Shown piece after piece: positions 51,149 through 60,814 of a stretch of DNA of 64,000 nucleotides. Source of the DNA: Chryseobacterium antibioticum (GTDB taxonomy: Bacteria > Bacteroidota > Bacteroidia > Flavobacteriales > Weeksellaceae). The stretch lies in assembly GCF_012927325.1 (NCBI RefSeq), contig NZ_JABBGI010000015.1, forward strand, positions 62,001 through 126,000. Reading direction: 5' to 3'. Each line of letters opens with the position of its first letter. Positions within the stretch are counted from its first letter, which is position 1. The notes under the pieces are model-generated. The model saw only the letters and a program-made list of their open reading frames with translations, did no database searches and was not told the origin of the DNA. The translations under genes were made by a program, and so were the position numbers.

Positions 51149-51328
51149 TCTAGATTTCCTCTTTTTCTGCATCCTGAAGGTAAAATACTTGAGGTTTCAA
51201 AAAAAGGGAATATCACCAATCCGGACCAGCTCATCAACGAAGGCAATTTTTCAAACAATAAAATTGAAAATATGCTTCCGTTGGATTATCAGCTGGAGAC
51301 TGAGATATTCCCCTTAGGTTGTTATTAA
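51149..51328 (+). pseudogene. Orphan 59-codon fragment in frame after the ygiD stop
   Basis: Directly after the ygiD TAA the same frame stays open for 59 codons up to TAA at 51326. The translation is protein-like ('FPLFLHPEGKILEVSKKGNI', 'INEGNFSNNKIENMLPLDYQ', ending 'ETEIFPLGCY') with normal local codon use, and has no start codon of its own before an internal Met near its end. It is not part of known YgiD. Most likely the 3' remnant of a lost gene; stop readthrough is the alternative. Unrecognised. Confidence 0.45.
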
Positions 51329-51336
51329 AATGTATT

Positions 51337-52830
51337 CTATTGTACGGCTTTCAGAACATTGATGTTTCCGTATCCATAGCTTGAATTTACCGTAGGATAA
51401 TACGTGGCAGACTGTCTCATTTTATTCAGTACCTGATCTCTTGTCCATGAAGGGTTTTTAGACCAAACAAGAGCTGCGATACCAGCGGTGGCAGCTGTTG
51501 CCACGGATGAACCGCCTACATAATCAGCCTGATTGTTATAATAGCTTAAAACTGGAACTGTATTTCCATTGGCTCTTTCCATCTGGAAGGTAAAATCAAT
51601 CTGGCTTCCGGAATGGCAGACATCACATTTTTGGTTGGAAGTACCTTCCTTCACTCCGGTTACCGCCTGTGTTTCAGACATACTGGCCGGGAAAATAACG
51701 CCTACGAAATTGGTAAAGCTCGTGGAAGTTCCTCCTGCACAAAAGATCAGTTTCCCTTTTGAATAAGCGTATTTCACACCATCTTCAATTTTTCCTACAG
51801 AGAAAACATGCCCCATCGACATGGAAATAATCTTTACACTTGTATTATTAGCCAGATCGGTAAATGCTGTTTTTACTCCATTTTGTTCGCTGGAAGTTTC
51901 CAATACAACATTGGAAGCAGCACGGTAAGTGATCAGATTGGCATTGTAAGCAACTCCTACCGGAAGTCCTGCGTTATTTTTCGGTGCTGCCATCACGGAA
52001 GCCATTTTCGTTCCATGACCGCACTGGTCAGCCGGACCGTCTGTGGTAGATCCGTTGACGTAAGATCCGAATTTGTTGATCGTTCTTCCTGAAGAAGCTC
52101 CGGTATTAAAACTGCTTCCCAATAGCGTCTGCTCGGGTGAAACTCCTGTATCAATAAGTCCTATGGTAACCCCGGCTCCGGTGCTGTGGCTCCATGCATT
52201 GGGAATATTGTGTTGGGTAAATGCCCATGGAACTTTAGCATTGGGGGTGGTAGTGGTATAATCTGCAGCATTTAACGCCGTAGATTCAAATCCGCATCCT
52301 GATGAGGAACCGCTGGACTTTGCATTGGGATTAAGGCTGTTTTCAATTTCAAAATAATGATAATCTCCCGGCTCTACATACCGGATGTTTTTCATCTTTC
52401 TCAGTGCCATAATAGTTTCCTCTTTTTCTACAATAACATCCATCTGGTTAAGATACTGATCTGATGAGATTAGAAATCTGGTCTGCTCTATCCCTTCGTA
52501 TTGCTTGATCAGACCTAAAACTTCAGCTTCCATGCTTTTACTGTCAGCGGAAAGACTTCGGTCAAAATCATCTTTTGAAGCTCCGAATCCGATGGATACC
52601 ATTCTGTTTCCCCTGAAAATTGCGCTCCAAAGCAAGTGATCGGAAGCGTTTTTCCAGTTGAAAGACCCGGTATTCTTGATCGTGCTGTTAATTTCAGCAT
52701 TGATCTGCTTCCCGGTTAAAGGATCTTTCTGAACATTTTCAATTGTAGGATTTTCGTTTTGAAGTTCATCATTGGTACATGAATTCAAAACAAAAAAGAG
52801 TGCCAATAGGTAAAGTACACTTTTTTTCAT
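51337..52830 (-). CDS. S8 subtilisin-like serine peptidase lipoprotein
   Basis: 497 residues. Lipobox at C18 ('VLNSC'), an I9-like propeptide (~60-150, with 'EEETIMALRKMKNIRYVEPG'-like turn), then the catalytic domain: D227 ('IGLIDTGVS'), H272 ('CGHGTKMASVMAA') and S442 ('GGSSVATAATAG'). Two features are odd: the usual Pro after the Ser motif is Ala, and the oxyanion-hole Asn (AAGN) is Gly ('FCAGG'). No T9SS sorting domain, so it is membrane-anchored rather than shed. Cys pairs (C179, C270, C364, C402/C405) may form disulphides. Confidence 0.9.
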   Translation of the reverse strand: MKKSVLYLLALFFVLNSCTNDELQNENPTIENVQKDPLTGKQINAEINSTIKNTGSFNWKNASDHLLWSAIFRGNRMVSIGFGASKDDFDRSLSADSKSMEAEVLGLIKQYEGIEQTRFLISSDQYLNQMDVIVEKEETIMALRKMKNIRYVEPGDYHYFEIENSLNPNAKSSGSSSGCGFESTALNAADYTTTTPNAKVPWAFTQHNIPNAWSHSTGAGVTIGLIDTGVSPEQTLLGSSFNTGASSGRTINKFGSYVNGSTTDGPADQCGHGTKMASVMAAPKNNAGLPVGVAYNANLITYRAASNVVLETSSEQNGVKTAFTDLANNTSVKIISMSMGHVFSVGKIEDGVKYAYSKGKLIFCAGGTSTSFTNFVGVIFPASMSETQAVTGVKEGTSNQKCDVCHSGSQIDFTFQMERANGNTVPVLSYYNNQADYVGGSSVATAATAGIAALVWSKNPSWTRDQVLNKMRQSATYYPTVNSSYGYGNINVLKAVQ

Positions 52831-52946
52831 AGTTTTAATTGTATGGTTTGGAACCACAATATAACACTTTATCGTGACTTAAAAGTTTAGAAAAAGTGAA
52901 TTTAGTATTACAAGAATATGAATCATTGCCTTTACTTTTTAAAGAC

Positions 52947-53393
52947 TTAGACTACTTTCCCGAAACAAACACTATTTTCAATACCGATATACTGTCCGTA
53001 ATTGGGAATTCTTATGTAGCCCCATTTTTCATACAATGCAATGGCTTCCGGTTGTTTAATTCCCGTTTCCAAAACACATCTGCTATATCCCTCTTCCTTA
53101 GCCCAGATTTCCAGCTCATTCAATATTTTTGATGCGAATCCCTTCCCCCTTTTTTCAGGACCGGTATACATTCTTTTTATTTCTACAGTATCTTCAGAAA
53201 AAGGTTTGAAAGCTCCGCAGCCCACCGCAAGATCATCCGAGTAAGCTACCACACAGTTTTTAAGCATGTCAATTGAGTTGAACTGGTGATAAAATTCATG
53301 ATCTTCCCCATCCCGTACCGCAAGATCGGCATCCAGAAGTTTGACTAAATTCTGAAAGTCAATATCAGAGGAATCTGTTCTTTTTGTAGTCAT
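52947..53393 (-). CDS. GNAT-family N-acetyltransferase
   Basis: 148 residues. GNAT fold with acetyl-CoA loop 'MYTGPEKRGKGFASKILNEL' (R/Q-x-x-G-x-G/A) and 'LETGIKQPEAIALYEKWGY' (late helix). Substrate unknown. Monocistronic. Confidence 0.92.
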   Translation of the reverse strand: MTTKRTDSSDIDFQNLVKLLDADLAVRDGEDHEFYHQFNSIDMLKNCVVAYSDDLAVGCGAFKPFSEDTVEIKRMYTGPEKRGKGFASKILNELEIWAKEEGYSRCVLETGIKQPEAIALYEKWGYIRIPNYGQYIGIENSVCFGKVV

Positions 53394-53456
53394 TGTTTAT
53401 GCTATTTGATTTAAAAATTCAATACAATTTAAACATTTAAGGATTAAGTTGTAATA

Positions 53457-53484
53457 CAAAAGCTTCCCCTATGAGAGGAAGCTT
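53457..53484 (-). terminator. Terminator of hutH
   Basis: Minus strand: AAGCTTCC / GGAAGCTT stem followed by TTTTG; 58 bases after the hutH stop. Confidence 0.75.
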
Positions 53485-53541
53485 GGAATTTATTGTTTAA
53501 TGCAGCGATTTTAATCACTATCCTTGACAATTATTTTTTCA

Positions 53542-55032
53542 TTAAACTTCAACTTTGAATTTTCTTTCGTTAATTAACTCTGCAATCGCCAGCATATCTT
53601 TTCCGATCAGTCTGTCGTCTTCCAGTTTTTTAACTTTGGAACGGATCACCGCAACGTTTTCTTCGATGATTTTTGAACATTTGGAAGGTCTTCTGAATTC
53701 TAATCCCTGTGCTGCAAACATCAATTCTACAGATAATATATTGACCAGATTTCCTAAAACCTGATTGAACTTTCTACCGGAAATACTTCCCATAGAAACA
53801 TGGTCTTCCTGTCCTAAGCTTGTCGGGATAGAATCTGCTGATGCCGGGAAACACAATGTTTTATTTTCCGTAACCAAAGCTGCTGAAGTATATTGCGGGA
53901 TCATAAATCCTGAATTCAATCCTGAGCTTTCCGTTAATAATCTTGGAAGTCCATATTTTCCTTCTAATAATAAATAACTTCTTCTGTCTGAAATATTTCC
54001 TAATTCGGCAGCAGCCAGCGTTGCATAATCTAATGGAAGCGCCATCAGCTGTCCGTGGAAATTCCCTCCGGAAATAGATTCTTCAGCACTTAGAACGATC
54101 GGATTGTCTGTTACTGAATTCAGTTCTGTTTCAGCCATCAATTTAAGGTGTTCAAATGCATTTCTGCTGGCACCGTGCACCTGTGGCACACATCTCATAG
54201 AATAAGGATCCTGAACTCTTTCACATTCTTCATGTGCTTTCATATTTTCAGAACCTTTTAAAAACTTAACCATTCTTGCCGCCACTTTTTTACTTCCCTC
54301 GAAAGGTCTGATCTCGTGAAGTTCTTTTTTGAATGGACTTTCAGAGCCTCTGTAAGCTTCAATACTCATGGCTGCAGTCATATCTGCCAGGTTCAGTAAA
54401 TATTCAAATTTCTCCAAGCCTTTGATGGCATGAGCCAGAATAAACTGAGTTCCGTTGATTAGCCCCAAACCTTCTTTCGGTCCTAATACCAATGGCTCCA
54501 GATCATGTCTTTCCAAAACGTCCATTGTTTCAAAGATCTCATCTCCTTCCCAAACCTGCCCCAATCCAAGTAATGGCAGAACAAGATGTGCAAGAGGAGC
54601 TAAATCTCCTGAAGCTCCTACCGAACCCTGCTCCGGTACTACAGGAATGATGTCTTTTTCAAGCATCAGGATCAATCTTTCAATTACTTCCAGTGAAACC
54701 CCTGAAAATCCCTTGGATAATGCATGAACTTTAGCAATGATCATGATCTTTGAAAATTCCTTATCGATAGGCTTTCCTACCCCTACCGCATGGGAAATAA
54801 TAAGGTTGTACTGCAGCTGAGCAGTTTCGTCAGCTGATATCTTAGTATCGCAAAGCGGTCCGAAACCAGTATTGATTCCATAGACACATCTATCGGATTC
54901 TACTATTTTCTGAACGTTTTTCTGAGATTTTAGGATCTGTTCTTTGGCTACTTTATTAAGTTTAGCCTTGCTTGGCTTTTTACAGATTTCCAGAACATCA
55001 TGGAAAGTGAAAACATCTACACCGTATATCAT
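53542..55032 (-). CDS. hutH: Histidine ammonia-lyase
   Basis: 496 residues. MIO enzyme: the prosthetic group forms from A140-S141-G142 in 'EQGSVGASGDLAPLAH'; 'YGINTGFG' has the catalytic Tyr (Y51), and 'NLIISHAVGVG' with S80-H81 favours His over Tyr or Phe as substrate (family knowledge). Makes urocanate from histidine. No hutU, hutI or hutG lies in the window, so the pathway is split or the enzyme acts alone. Full length. Confidence 0.93.
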   Translation of the reverse strand: MIYGVDVFTFHDVLEICKKPSKAKLNKVAKEQILKSQKNVQKIVESDRCVYGINTGFGPLCDTKISADETAQLQYNLIISHAVGVGKPIDKEFSKIMIIAKVHALSKGFSGVSLEVIERLILMLEKDIIPVVPEQGSVGASGDLAPLAHLVLPLLGLGQVWEGDEIFETMDVLERHDLEPLVLGPKEGLGLINGTQFILAHAIKGLEKFEYLLNLADMTAAMSIEAYRGSESPFKKELHEIRPFEGSKKVAARMVKFLKGSENMKAHEECERVQDPYSMRCVPQVHGASRNAFEHLKLMAETELNSVTDNPIVLSAEESISGGNFHGQLMALPLDYATLAAAELGNISDRRSYLLLEGKYGLPRLLTESSGLNSGFMIPQYTSAALVTENKTLCFPASADSIPTSLGQEDHVSMGSISGRKFNQVLGNLVNILSVELMFAAQGLEFRRPSKCSKIIEENVAVIRSKVKKLEDDRLIGKDMLAIAELINERKFKVEV

Positions 55033-55168
55033 TTCTAAAAATTTCCTTAAAATTACGCATTTAACAATAATTGTAAAAGCTAAATTTCACGGTCTTACAT
55101 TTTTCTGCCATTACGCCAATTAATTTGCTATTTTTACCACCAAAATTAAAAACAATTATCAATAACTT

Positions 55169-55930
55169 ATGAAACTTAAAACTCTACTGCTTACATTATG
55201 TCTTGCAGGTACGGCTACTTTCGCCCAGAAAGTAAAATATTCCAGGGAAGACATCAAAAAAATGGAAACTTATCTATTCAACGAGGGCTTCAATACACCG
55301 TCTCCTAAGAAAACATCAACTATTGTTTTAAAGGATGGGACCTCTCATAAAGGTTTCTGCGGTAAGATCGAAACAAAAAAAGGACAGATCTTTGAGGTTT
55401 CTTTAAAAGACAGCATTACAAAGAAAAATGAAGTCTTTAATGCTGAACAGATCAACGAAATGTATGTATACCCTACCAATGCTGAAAAAATTGCAAAAGT
55501 TGGGAAGTATATGGGAAACATCAGAAACTTCGGCACTAAAAAACTGACTAAGAATACTGCCGGTGGCAGAATACATTTTGTCAACCAGACCGTTTCTCTG
55601 AAAAACAAAAAAGATGATAAGGAATTTCTGATGCAGCTGATTAATCCTGAATTCAGTGATATCATTTCTGTTTATCATGATCCGAGAGCTAAAGAAACCA
55701 ATGGGTTCTCTGTGATGGGTTCTCCTCAGCTTGGTGGCGGCGTGATCAAATCTTATTATGTAAAGAAAGGAGATAAGGTCGTGTGGCTTCACAAGGATGA
55801 TTTCGAAGATAATTACGATTTCCTTTTTGGCGACAATGCAGAATTCGTGAAAAAATATTCTAAAAATTCTGTTGAATGGGATTATTTAAGCTTCCTGATC
55901 AATGAATACACGGCAATGACCAACGGATAA
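55169..55930 (+). CDS. Secreted hypothetical protein
   Basis: 253 residues with signal peptide ('AGTATFAQ'). Not recognised. Contains 'VLKDGTSHKGFCGKIETKKG', a beta-hairpin unit like those in outer-membrane-associated stress proteins, and 'HDPRAKETNGFSVMGSPQLG'. A C-terminal helix ends the chain. Monocistronic with its own terminator. No function is proposed. Confidence 0.6.
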   Translation: MKLKTLLLTLCLAGTATFAQKVKYSREDIKKMETYLFNEGFNTPSPKKTSTIVLKDGTSHKGFCGKIETKKGQIFEVSLKDSITKKNEVFNAEQINEMYVYPTNAEKIAKVGKYMGNIRNFGTKKLTKNTAGGRIHFVNQTVSLKNKKDDKEFLMQLINPEFSDIISVYHDPRAKETNGFSVMGSPQLGGGVIKSYYVKKGDKVVWLHKDDFEDNYDFLFGDNAEFVKKYSKNSVEWDYLSFLINEYTAMTNG

Positions 55931-55949
55931 AATATTTCATCATAGGACT

Positions 55950-55979
55950 AAAACTGCAGAAAATTCTGCAGTTTTTTTG
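55950..55979 (+). terminator. Terminator before uvrC
   Basis: AAACTGCAGAA / TTCTGCAGTTT followed by TTTT, 19 bases after the preceding stop. Confidence 0.88.
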
Positions 55980-56017
55980 TTCTTTTAAATCCCGGATGGA
56001 TTCCGTAATTTTGTTAT

Positions 56018-57814
56018 ATGAATCCTTCTTTAGAACTACAGCTTAAAACTTTACCATCAGAACCGGGCGTTTATCGTTATTATGATAAAAACGACCAATT
56101 GCTGTATGTAGGAAAGGCCAAACACTTAAAGAAAAGGGTTCTCTCCTACTTCAATAAAAATCTTCCGGGCTACCGTATTAAAATAATGGTAGGAAAGATC
56201 GTCCGTCTGGAAACAACCATCGTCAACAGTGAATACGACGCGCTTTTACTGGAAAACAACCTGATCAAGGAGCACCGTCCTTTTTACAATGTATTGTTGA
56301 AGGATGACAAAACCTACCCGTGGATCTGCATTAAAAATGAAAACTTCCCCAGAATCTTCCTGACCAGAAATGTGATCAAAGACGGATCTGAATATTATGG
56401 GCCATATGCTAAAGTGCGTCCTGCAAAGATTCTACTGGATACCATCAAACATATTTATAAGCTCAGAACCTGTAATCTTAACCTCGCACCTGCTAAAATA
56501 GACGAAGGAAAATATAAAGTCTGCCTGGAATACCATATTAAAAACTGCGAGGGTCCTTGCGAGGACCTGGAAAGCAAGGAAGACTATGATGAAAAGATTG
56601 ATGCTATCCGTGGGATCATCAAAGGAGATTTCCGGAAAGCAAAAGAATATCTGGTGAATCAGATGATGAAACATGCTGAAAATCTTAAGTTTGAAGAGGC
56701 ACAGATCATCAAGGAGAGACTGGATATTTTAGAAGATTATCAGGCTAAAAACACAGTGGTAAACCCCAATATTGATGATGTGGATGTTTTTGGAATGACC
56801 AGTGATGAAACAGCAGCTTATGTGAATTTCTTTAAGATCAGAAACGGAAATATTATCCAGAGTTTTACAACGGAGATCAAAAAGATCCTTGAGGAAACCG
56901 ATGAAGATATTATGGAAGAAGCATTGATTGAAATCCGACAGAAGTTCAGCTCTGATTCCAAAGAAGTCCTGCTTCCCTTCCATCTGTCTGTAGAGATCCC
57001 AAATGTAAAGCTGATCGTTCCAAAAGTGGGTGATAAAAAAAGGATCGTGGAACTTTCGGAGAAAAATGCCAAGGAATACCGTTTAGAAAAATTAAAGCAG
57101 GTACAGATCGTTGATCCGGAAAGACATACCACCAGAATCATGGCTGAAATGCAGAAACTGCTGAGAATGCCGGTAGAACCAAGACATATTGAAGGTTTTG
57201 ATAACTCGAATATTCAGGGAACCAATCCTGTTTCTGCATGTGTTGTTTTCAAAGACGGAAAACCAAGCAAAGCCGATTACAGAATTTTTCACCCGAAAAC
57301 GGTAGAAGGCGCTAATGACTTTGCCACGATGGAAGAAGTAATCTACCGCCGTTATAAAAGAATGCTGGACGAAGGAGAAAATCTGCCACAACTGATCCTT
57401 ATAGACGGAGGGAAAGGACAGCTTTCTTCTGCTGTAAAAAGTTTAAGACTGCTTGGTCTTTACGGCAAAATTACCATTGTAGGAATTGCGAAAAGACTTG
57501 AGGAAATTTTCTTCCCTGAAGATTCCATTCCGCTGTATCTGGATAAAAAATCTGAAACACTGAAGATTCTGCAACGGGTAAGAGACGAAGCTCACCGTTT
57601 TGGGGTAAAACATCACAGGACGAGAAGAAAAAATTCAACCATAAAATCTGAATTGGAAGAGATTTCGGGCGTAGGAGAAAAAACAATTGAGCTGTTACTT
57701 TCTAAGTTGAAATCTGTTAAACGTATCAAAGAATCAAGTATGGAGACTTTGGAAGAGATCCTTGGAAAAAGTAAGGCGAAGGTGATTTACGATTATTTTA
57801 ACGGTAATTCATAA
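56018..57814 (+). CDS. uvrC: Excinuclease ABC subunit C
   Basis: 598 residues. Makes both incisions in nucleotide excision repair. Domains in order: GIY-YIG nuclease (~13-95, 'EPGVYRYYDKNDQLLYVGKA'), Cys-rich region ('CNLNLAPAKIDEGKYKVCLE' and 'CEGPC'), UVR motif (~205-240), RNase H-like nuclease (~370-530, 'EGFDNSNIQGTNPVSACVVF', 'LILIDGGKGQLSSA') and C-terminal HhH pair ('LEEISGVGEKTIELLLSKLK'). Full length. Confidence 0.97.
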   Translation: MNPSLELQLKTLPSEPGVYRYYDKNDQLLYVGKAKHLKKRVLSYFNKNLPGYRIKIMVGKIVRLETTIVNSEYDALLLENNLIKEHRPFYNVLLKDDKTYPWICIKNENFPRIFLTRNVIKDGSEYYGPYAKVRPAKILLDTIKHIYKLRTCNLNLAPAKIDEGKYKVCLEYHIKNCEGPCEDLESKEDYDEKIDAIRGIIKGDFRKAKEYLVNQMMKHAENLKFEEAQIIKERLDILEDYQAKNTVVNPNIDDVDVFGMTSDETAAYVNFFKIRNGNIIQSFTTEIKKILEETDEDIMEEALIEIRQKFSSDSKEVLLPFHLSVEIPNVKLIVPKVGDKKRIVELSEKNAKEYRLEKLKQVQIVDPERHTTRIMAEMQKLLRMPVEPRHIEGFDNSNIQGTNPVSACVVFKDGKPSKADYRIFHPKTVEGANDFATMEEVIYRRYKRMLDEGENLPQLILIDGGKGQLSSAVKSLRLLGLYGKITIVGIAKRLEEIFFPEDSIPLYLDKKSETLKILQRVRDEAHRFGVKHHRTRRKNSTIKSELEEISGVGEKTIELLLSKLKSVKRIKESSMETLEEILGKSKAKVIYDYFNGNS

Positions 57815-57830
57815 CCACATAAAGCAAATA

Positions 57831-57856
57831 AAAAGGCTCTTAAAAAAGAGCCTTTT
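57831..57856. terminator. Bidirectional terminator
   Basis: AAAAGGCTCTT / AAGAGCCTTTT with 4-base loop between converging uvrC and the T9SS cargo gene. Confidence 0.88.
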
Positions 57857-57862
57857 GTCTAG

Positions 57863-60739
57863 TTATTTTTTAATGATCTTACCAAGATGTTCTCCTTTAT
57901 CAGTTTTTATTCTAATGAAATAAATTCCGGAAGAGATATCTGATACATTAATTTTTTCTGTAGTGTTCGTTATATTTCTGATCAATTTTCCTGTAGCATC
58001 ATATATCTTCACAGTTTGGATCTTATCACTTCCTTTCGTCTTCACAGAGAAATATTCTGTAACAGGATTGGGATAAATCTGAATATCAGCATTGGCATTC
58101 TTCCCGTCTGTTTGACGAATATCATCAGTGGCTAAATACACTGGCAGGGCATCCGTAATTTCATACAATTCACTACCGTGATTTTTTGTTGCGATGGATA
58201 GATATAATCTTTCCCCGTCCGTTGCCAATTTTTCTATATTTTCATTCGCAAGCAGCTGATTGTCGTCATTGGTTACAAAAATATCCATTGCCATTGTGTT
58301 GGAGACCGTACCATTGGTTTTCCATACCTTCTGGGAATCTCCATTCAGGAAGTACAGATAGTTATTGGCACAGATCATGTCTTTCACAGAAGATAAATTG
58401 GATGTTAAACTGAACGTCCCGCTAGTTGTTCCATCTGTTCTCCAAAGCTGAGTGCTGTTATTATTGGTAAAAAACAATTGGTTTCCGCATTTTTTAAATT
58501 TAGTTTCGCTAAAAAAATTACTGCTTAAGATTTCAGTAGTTCCTGCCACAGTTCCATCTGTTGAGTGAAGACCTGCGAAATATCCTGTAGTAATATACAA
58601 GAGTTTATTATTTAAAACTTCGGTTTCTCTGGAAATGTTGGCATCACCAAAAGGTATCGTATGATCTTTTACTAAAACCGCAGAAGCCTGATCTCCATCT
58701 GAAGTCCATAGTTCATTTTGGGAATAGCTTGAATTATTTTCCTTTCTTTTTGTGAAGAAAAGTTTGTTATTAAAACTTTTTAATACCTTGATATCACCAT
58801 CTCCTCCGTCCTGATAATTAAACTGAATGGCTTTTGAAGTTCCGGCAGACGTACCGTCGGATTTCCAAATGCCGAGTTTTCCATTTTCTTTGGCTATGAA
58901 ATAGGCAAAACCATTCAGAACCGCTGTTTGAGAATCCGTGTTATACATGCTTCCCATATTATCCGCCGAAATATCTTTTACCAGAACCGCTGTGTCTGTA
59001 TCGTTGTCAATTTTCCATAATTCTGTTCCTATTACGTTATTATAGCCGGAAAATAAAAGGGTATTGTCATTTAGGTTGACATAAAAAGAATTATCATAGG
59101 TTACTGTACCAGGAGATGTAGACAATCCTTCTGAATATATCTCTGTACCAGCTGTTCTGTACATACCACTCCTTGGATTTGGAGTTCCGTTTTTAGTATA
59201 AAGATAATTTCCTACTTTAAAGAAAGTGTCTTTATTATCAGAAAACATTCCCATAAATGAAGTGTTTCCAAAAGAGGAAAGTCTTTCAAGCTGTTGTGTA
59301 TTTTTATTTCTTTTGTAAAGTTGGTTGTTATACTGGCGGTCTGCAGCAATAAAAATGAGTTCATTGTTCAGAACTTCAAAAGAATGCGGCGCAGAGCTTT
59401 CAAACCTGCTGATATCAGTGGCTAAAGAAGAAGTTTGAGAAACCGGATTTACTGAGAATAGTTCTGTTCCATTCTTTGGATTATATCCGGTGAGATAAAT
59501 TTTAGAATTCAGATCAATAAAGCTATTGTTATAAGGCATACCAATATCCGTAATTTCAAATGTCTGCGATGGGTTTCCGTTCGTTATCCAATACCTGTTC
59601 CCATAGTTTGGTTTCGTAAGGATTAAATGTGTACCATCTGAACTTTTTCCATACAATTCGGTTTCAGGTGGGGTATTGAATAAAACAGTCCCTGCTTCAG
59701 TACCGTCTGTTTCCCAAACATAATCGCCGTAAGCTGGACTTACTCCATTGGCATTGCTATCAAAGTATATTTTATTATTAAGTTTTATAAATTTACTGTT
59801 AGCCATAGAACTTGTATTTCCAGGCATTAGATTTTTAAGCATCTTCGTTCCTGCAGCCGTCCCGTCTGAGATCCACGGTTCCATTCCTCCTGCATCGGGA
59901 TCAAATCCTTCAAATACAAAATAATTATCTGCAGAAATTCCATTCAAACGGGGTGCACGTAACGGTTTTACTGAAACTGTTCCGGCTTCTGTTCCATCAC
60001 TTTCATAAAGTCCATATCCGGTTCCCAGACTGGCAATAAAGTAAAATTTATTATGAAGAGGTAATATATTAAAATCTCCTGAAACACTCCCGTACTGATT
60101 AGGTATAATATCTTTCAGCAAAACGGTTCCGGCTAAAGTTCCATCTGATTTCCAAATCTCTTTTCCATGGACTCCGTCATCTGCACCCAAAATCAGTTCG
60201 TTATTAAATGAATACATTTTTACATCTCCGGAATACACAAAGGTTTTCACTTTCAGCAGATCTTTTGATACAGTATCAAATGACCATAATTCATTCTGTA
60301 TATAATAGAAAATCTTATTTCCGGCGACAACAAGGTTCCCGATAGAATAATCTGAGATGAGATCTTTTTCTTTCACCGTTCCTGCAGCAGTTCCATCCGT
60401 TGACCAAATCTGATACCCAGAAAAACTCTGCTGAGCCACAAAATATATCTTGCCATTTACGTTTACAAAAGATGGCGAACCGGACAGGCCACTGTTGTGC
60501 CCCGGAAAAATATCTTTCAGCAGTGAAGATTTTTGAGTCACAGAATTGAAGCTCCACAATTCCCTTCCTTCATCACTAAATCTTGTGGCTGGAAAAATGA
60601 TGAAATCATTCAGTTTAATTAAATCGCCAGGGGTACCTGAAGAGCCAAAATTAATTTCATTCAGCTTAGCATTGAAAACATTTTGTGCACTGGAATATAT
60701 TGACAGTGCGACCAATACAGAAACATAAATTTTTTTCAT
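57863..60739 (-). CDS. ELWxxDGTxAGT-repeat protein with T9SS type A sorting domain
   Basis: 958 residues. Signal peptide, then about fifteen ~45-60 residue blades each carrying variants of ELWxSDGTxAGT ('KEIWKSDGTLAGTVLLKDII', 'MEPWISDGTAAGTKMLKNLM'), forming beta-propellers as in hyalin-like proteins. The last ~75 residues are a type A T9SS sorting domain ('QIYPNPVTEYFSVKTKGSDK', 'SGIYFIRIKTDKGEHLGKII', KK end). It should be secreted across the outer membrane and anchored or shed. Role probably adhesion or binding. Confidence 0.9.
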   Translation of the reverse strand: MKKIYVSVLVALSIYSSAQNVFNAKLNEINFGSSGTPGDLIKLNDFIIFPATRFSDEGRELWSFNSVTQKSSLLKDIFPGHNSGLSGSPSFVNVNGKIYFVAQQSFSGYQIWSTDGTAAGTVKEKDLISDYSIGNLVVAGNKIFYYIQNELWSFDTVSKDLLKVKTFVYSGDVKMYSFNNELILGADDGVHGKEIWKSDGTLAGTVLLKDIIPNQYGSVSGDFNILPLHNKFYFIASLGTGYGLYESDGTEAGTVSVKPLRAPRLNGISADNYFVFEGFDPDAGGMEPWISDGTAAGTKMLKNLMPGNTSSMANSKFIKLNNKIYFDSNANGVSPAYGDYVWETDGTEAGTVLFNTPPETELYGKSSDGTHLILTKPNYGNRYWITNGNPSQTFEITDIGMPYNNSFIDLNSKIYLTGYNPKNGTELFSVNPVSQTSSLATDISRFESSAPHSFEVLNNELIFIAADRQYNNQLYKRNKNTQQLERLSSFGNTSFMGMFSDNKDTFFKVGNYLYTKNGTPNPRSGMYRTAGTEIYSEGLSTSPGTVTYDNSFYVNLNDNTLLFSGYNNVIGTELWKIDNDTDTAVLVKDISADNMGSMYNTDSQTAVLNGFAYFIAKENGKLGIWKSDGTSAGTSKAIQFNYQDGGDGDIKVLKSFNNKLFFTKRKENNSSYSQNELWTSDGDQASAVLVKDHTIPFGDANISRETEVLNNKLLYITTGYFAGLHSTDGTVAGTTEILSSNFFSETKFKKCGNQLFFTNNNSTQLWRTDGTTSGTFSLTSNLSSVKDMICANNYLYFLNGDSQKVWKTNGTVSNTMAMDIFVTNDDNQLLANENIEKLATDGERLYLSIATKNHGSELYEITDALPVYLATDDIRQTDGKNANADIQIYPNPVTEYFSVKTKGSDKIQTVKIYDATGKLIRNITNTTEKINVSDISSGIYFIRIKTDKGEHLGKIIKK

Positions 60740-60814
60740 AGGTAATACAATTAATCCTTAACTCATTCTTGCGTTTGAATTAAGGATCATATAGGGTTTA
60801 TTTAAATGTATATT

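Noticed and set aside
53542..55032. A histidine-utilisation operon
   Set aside because: Only hutH is present; no other hut gene is adjacent on either side.
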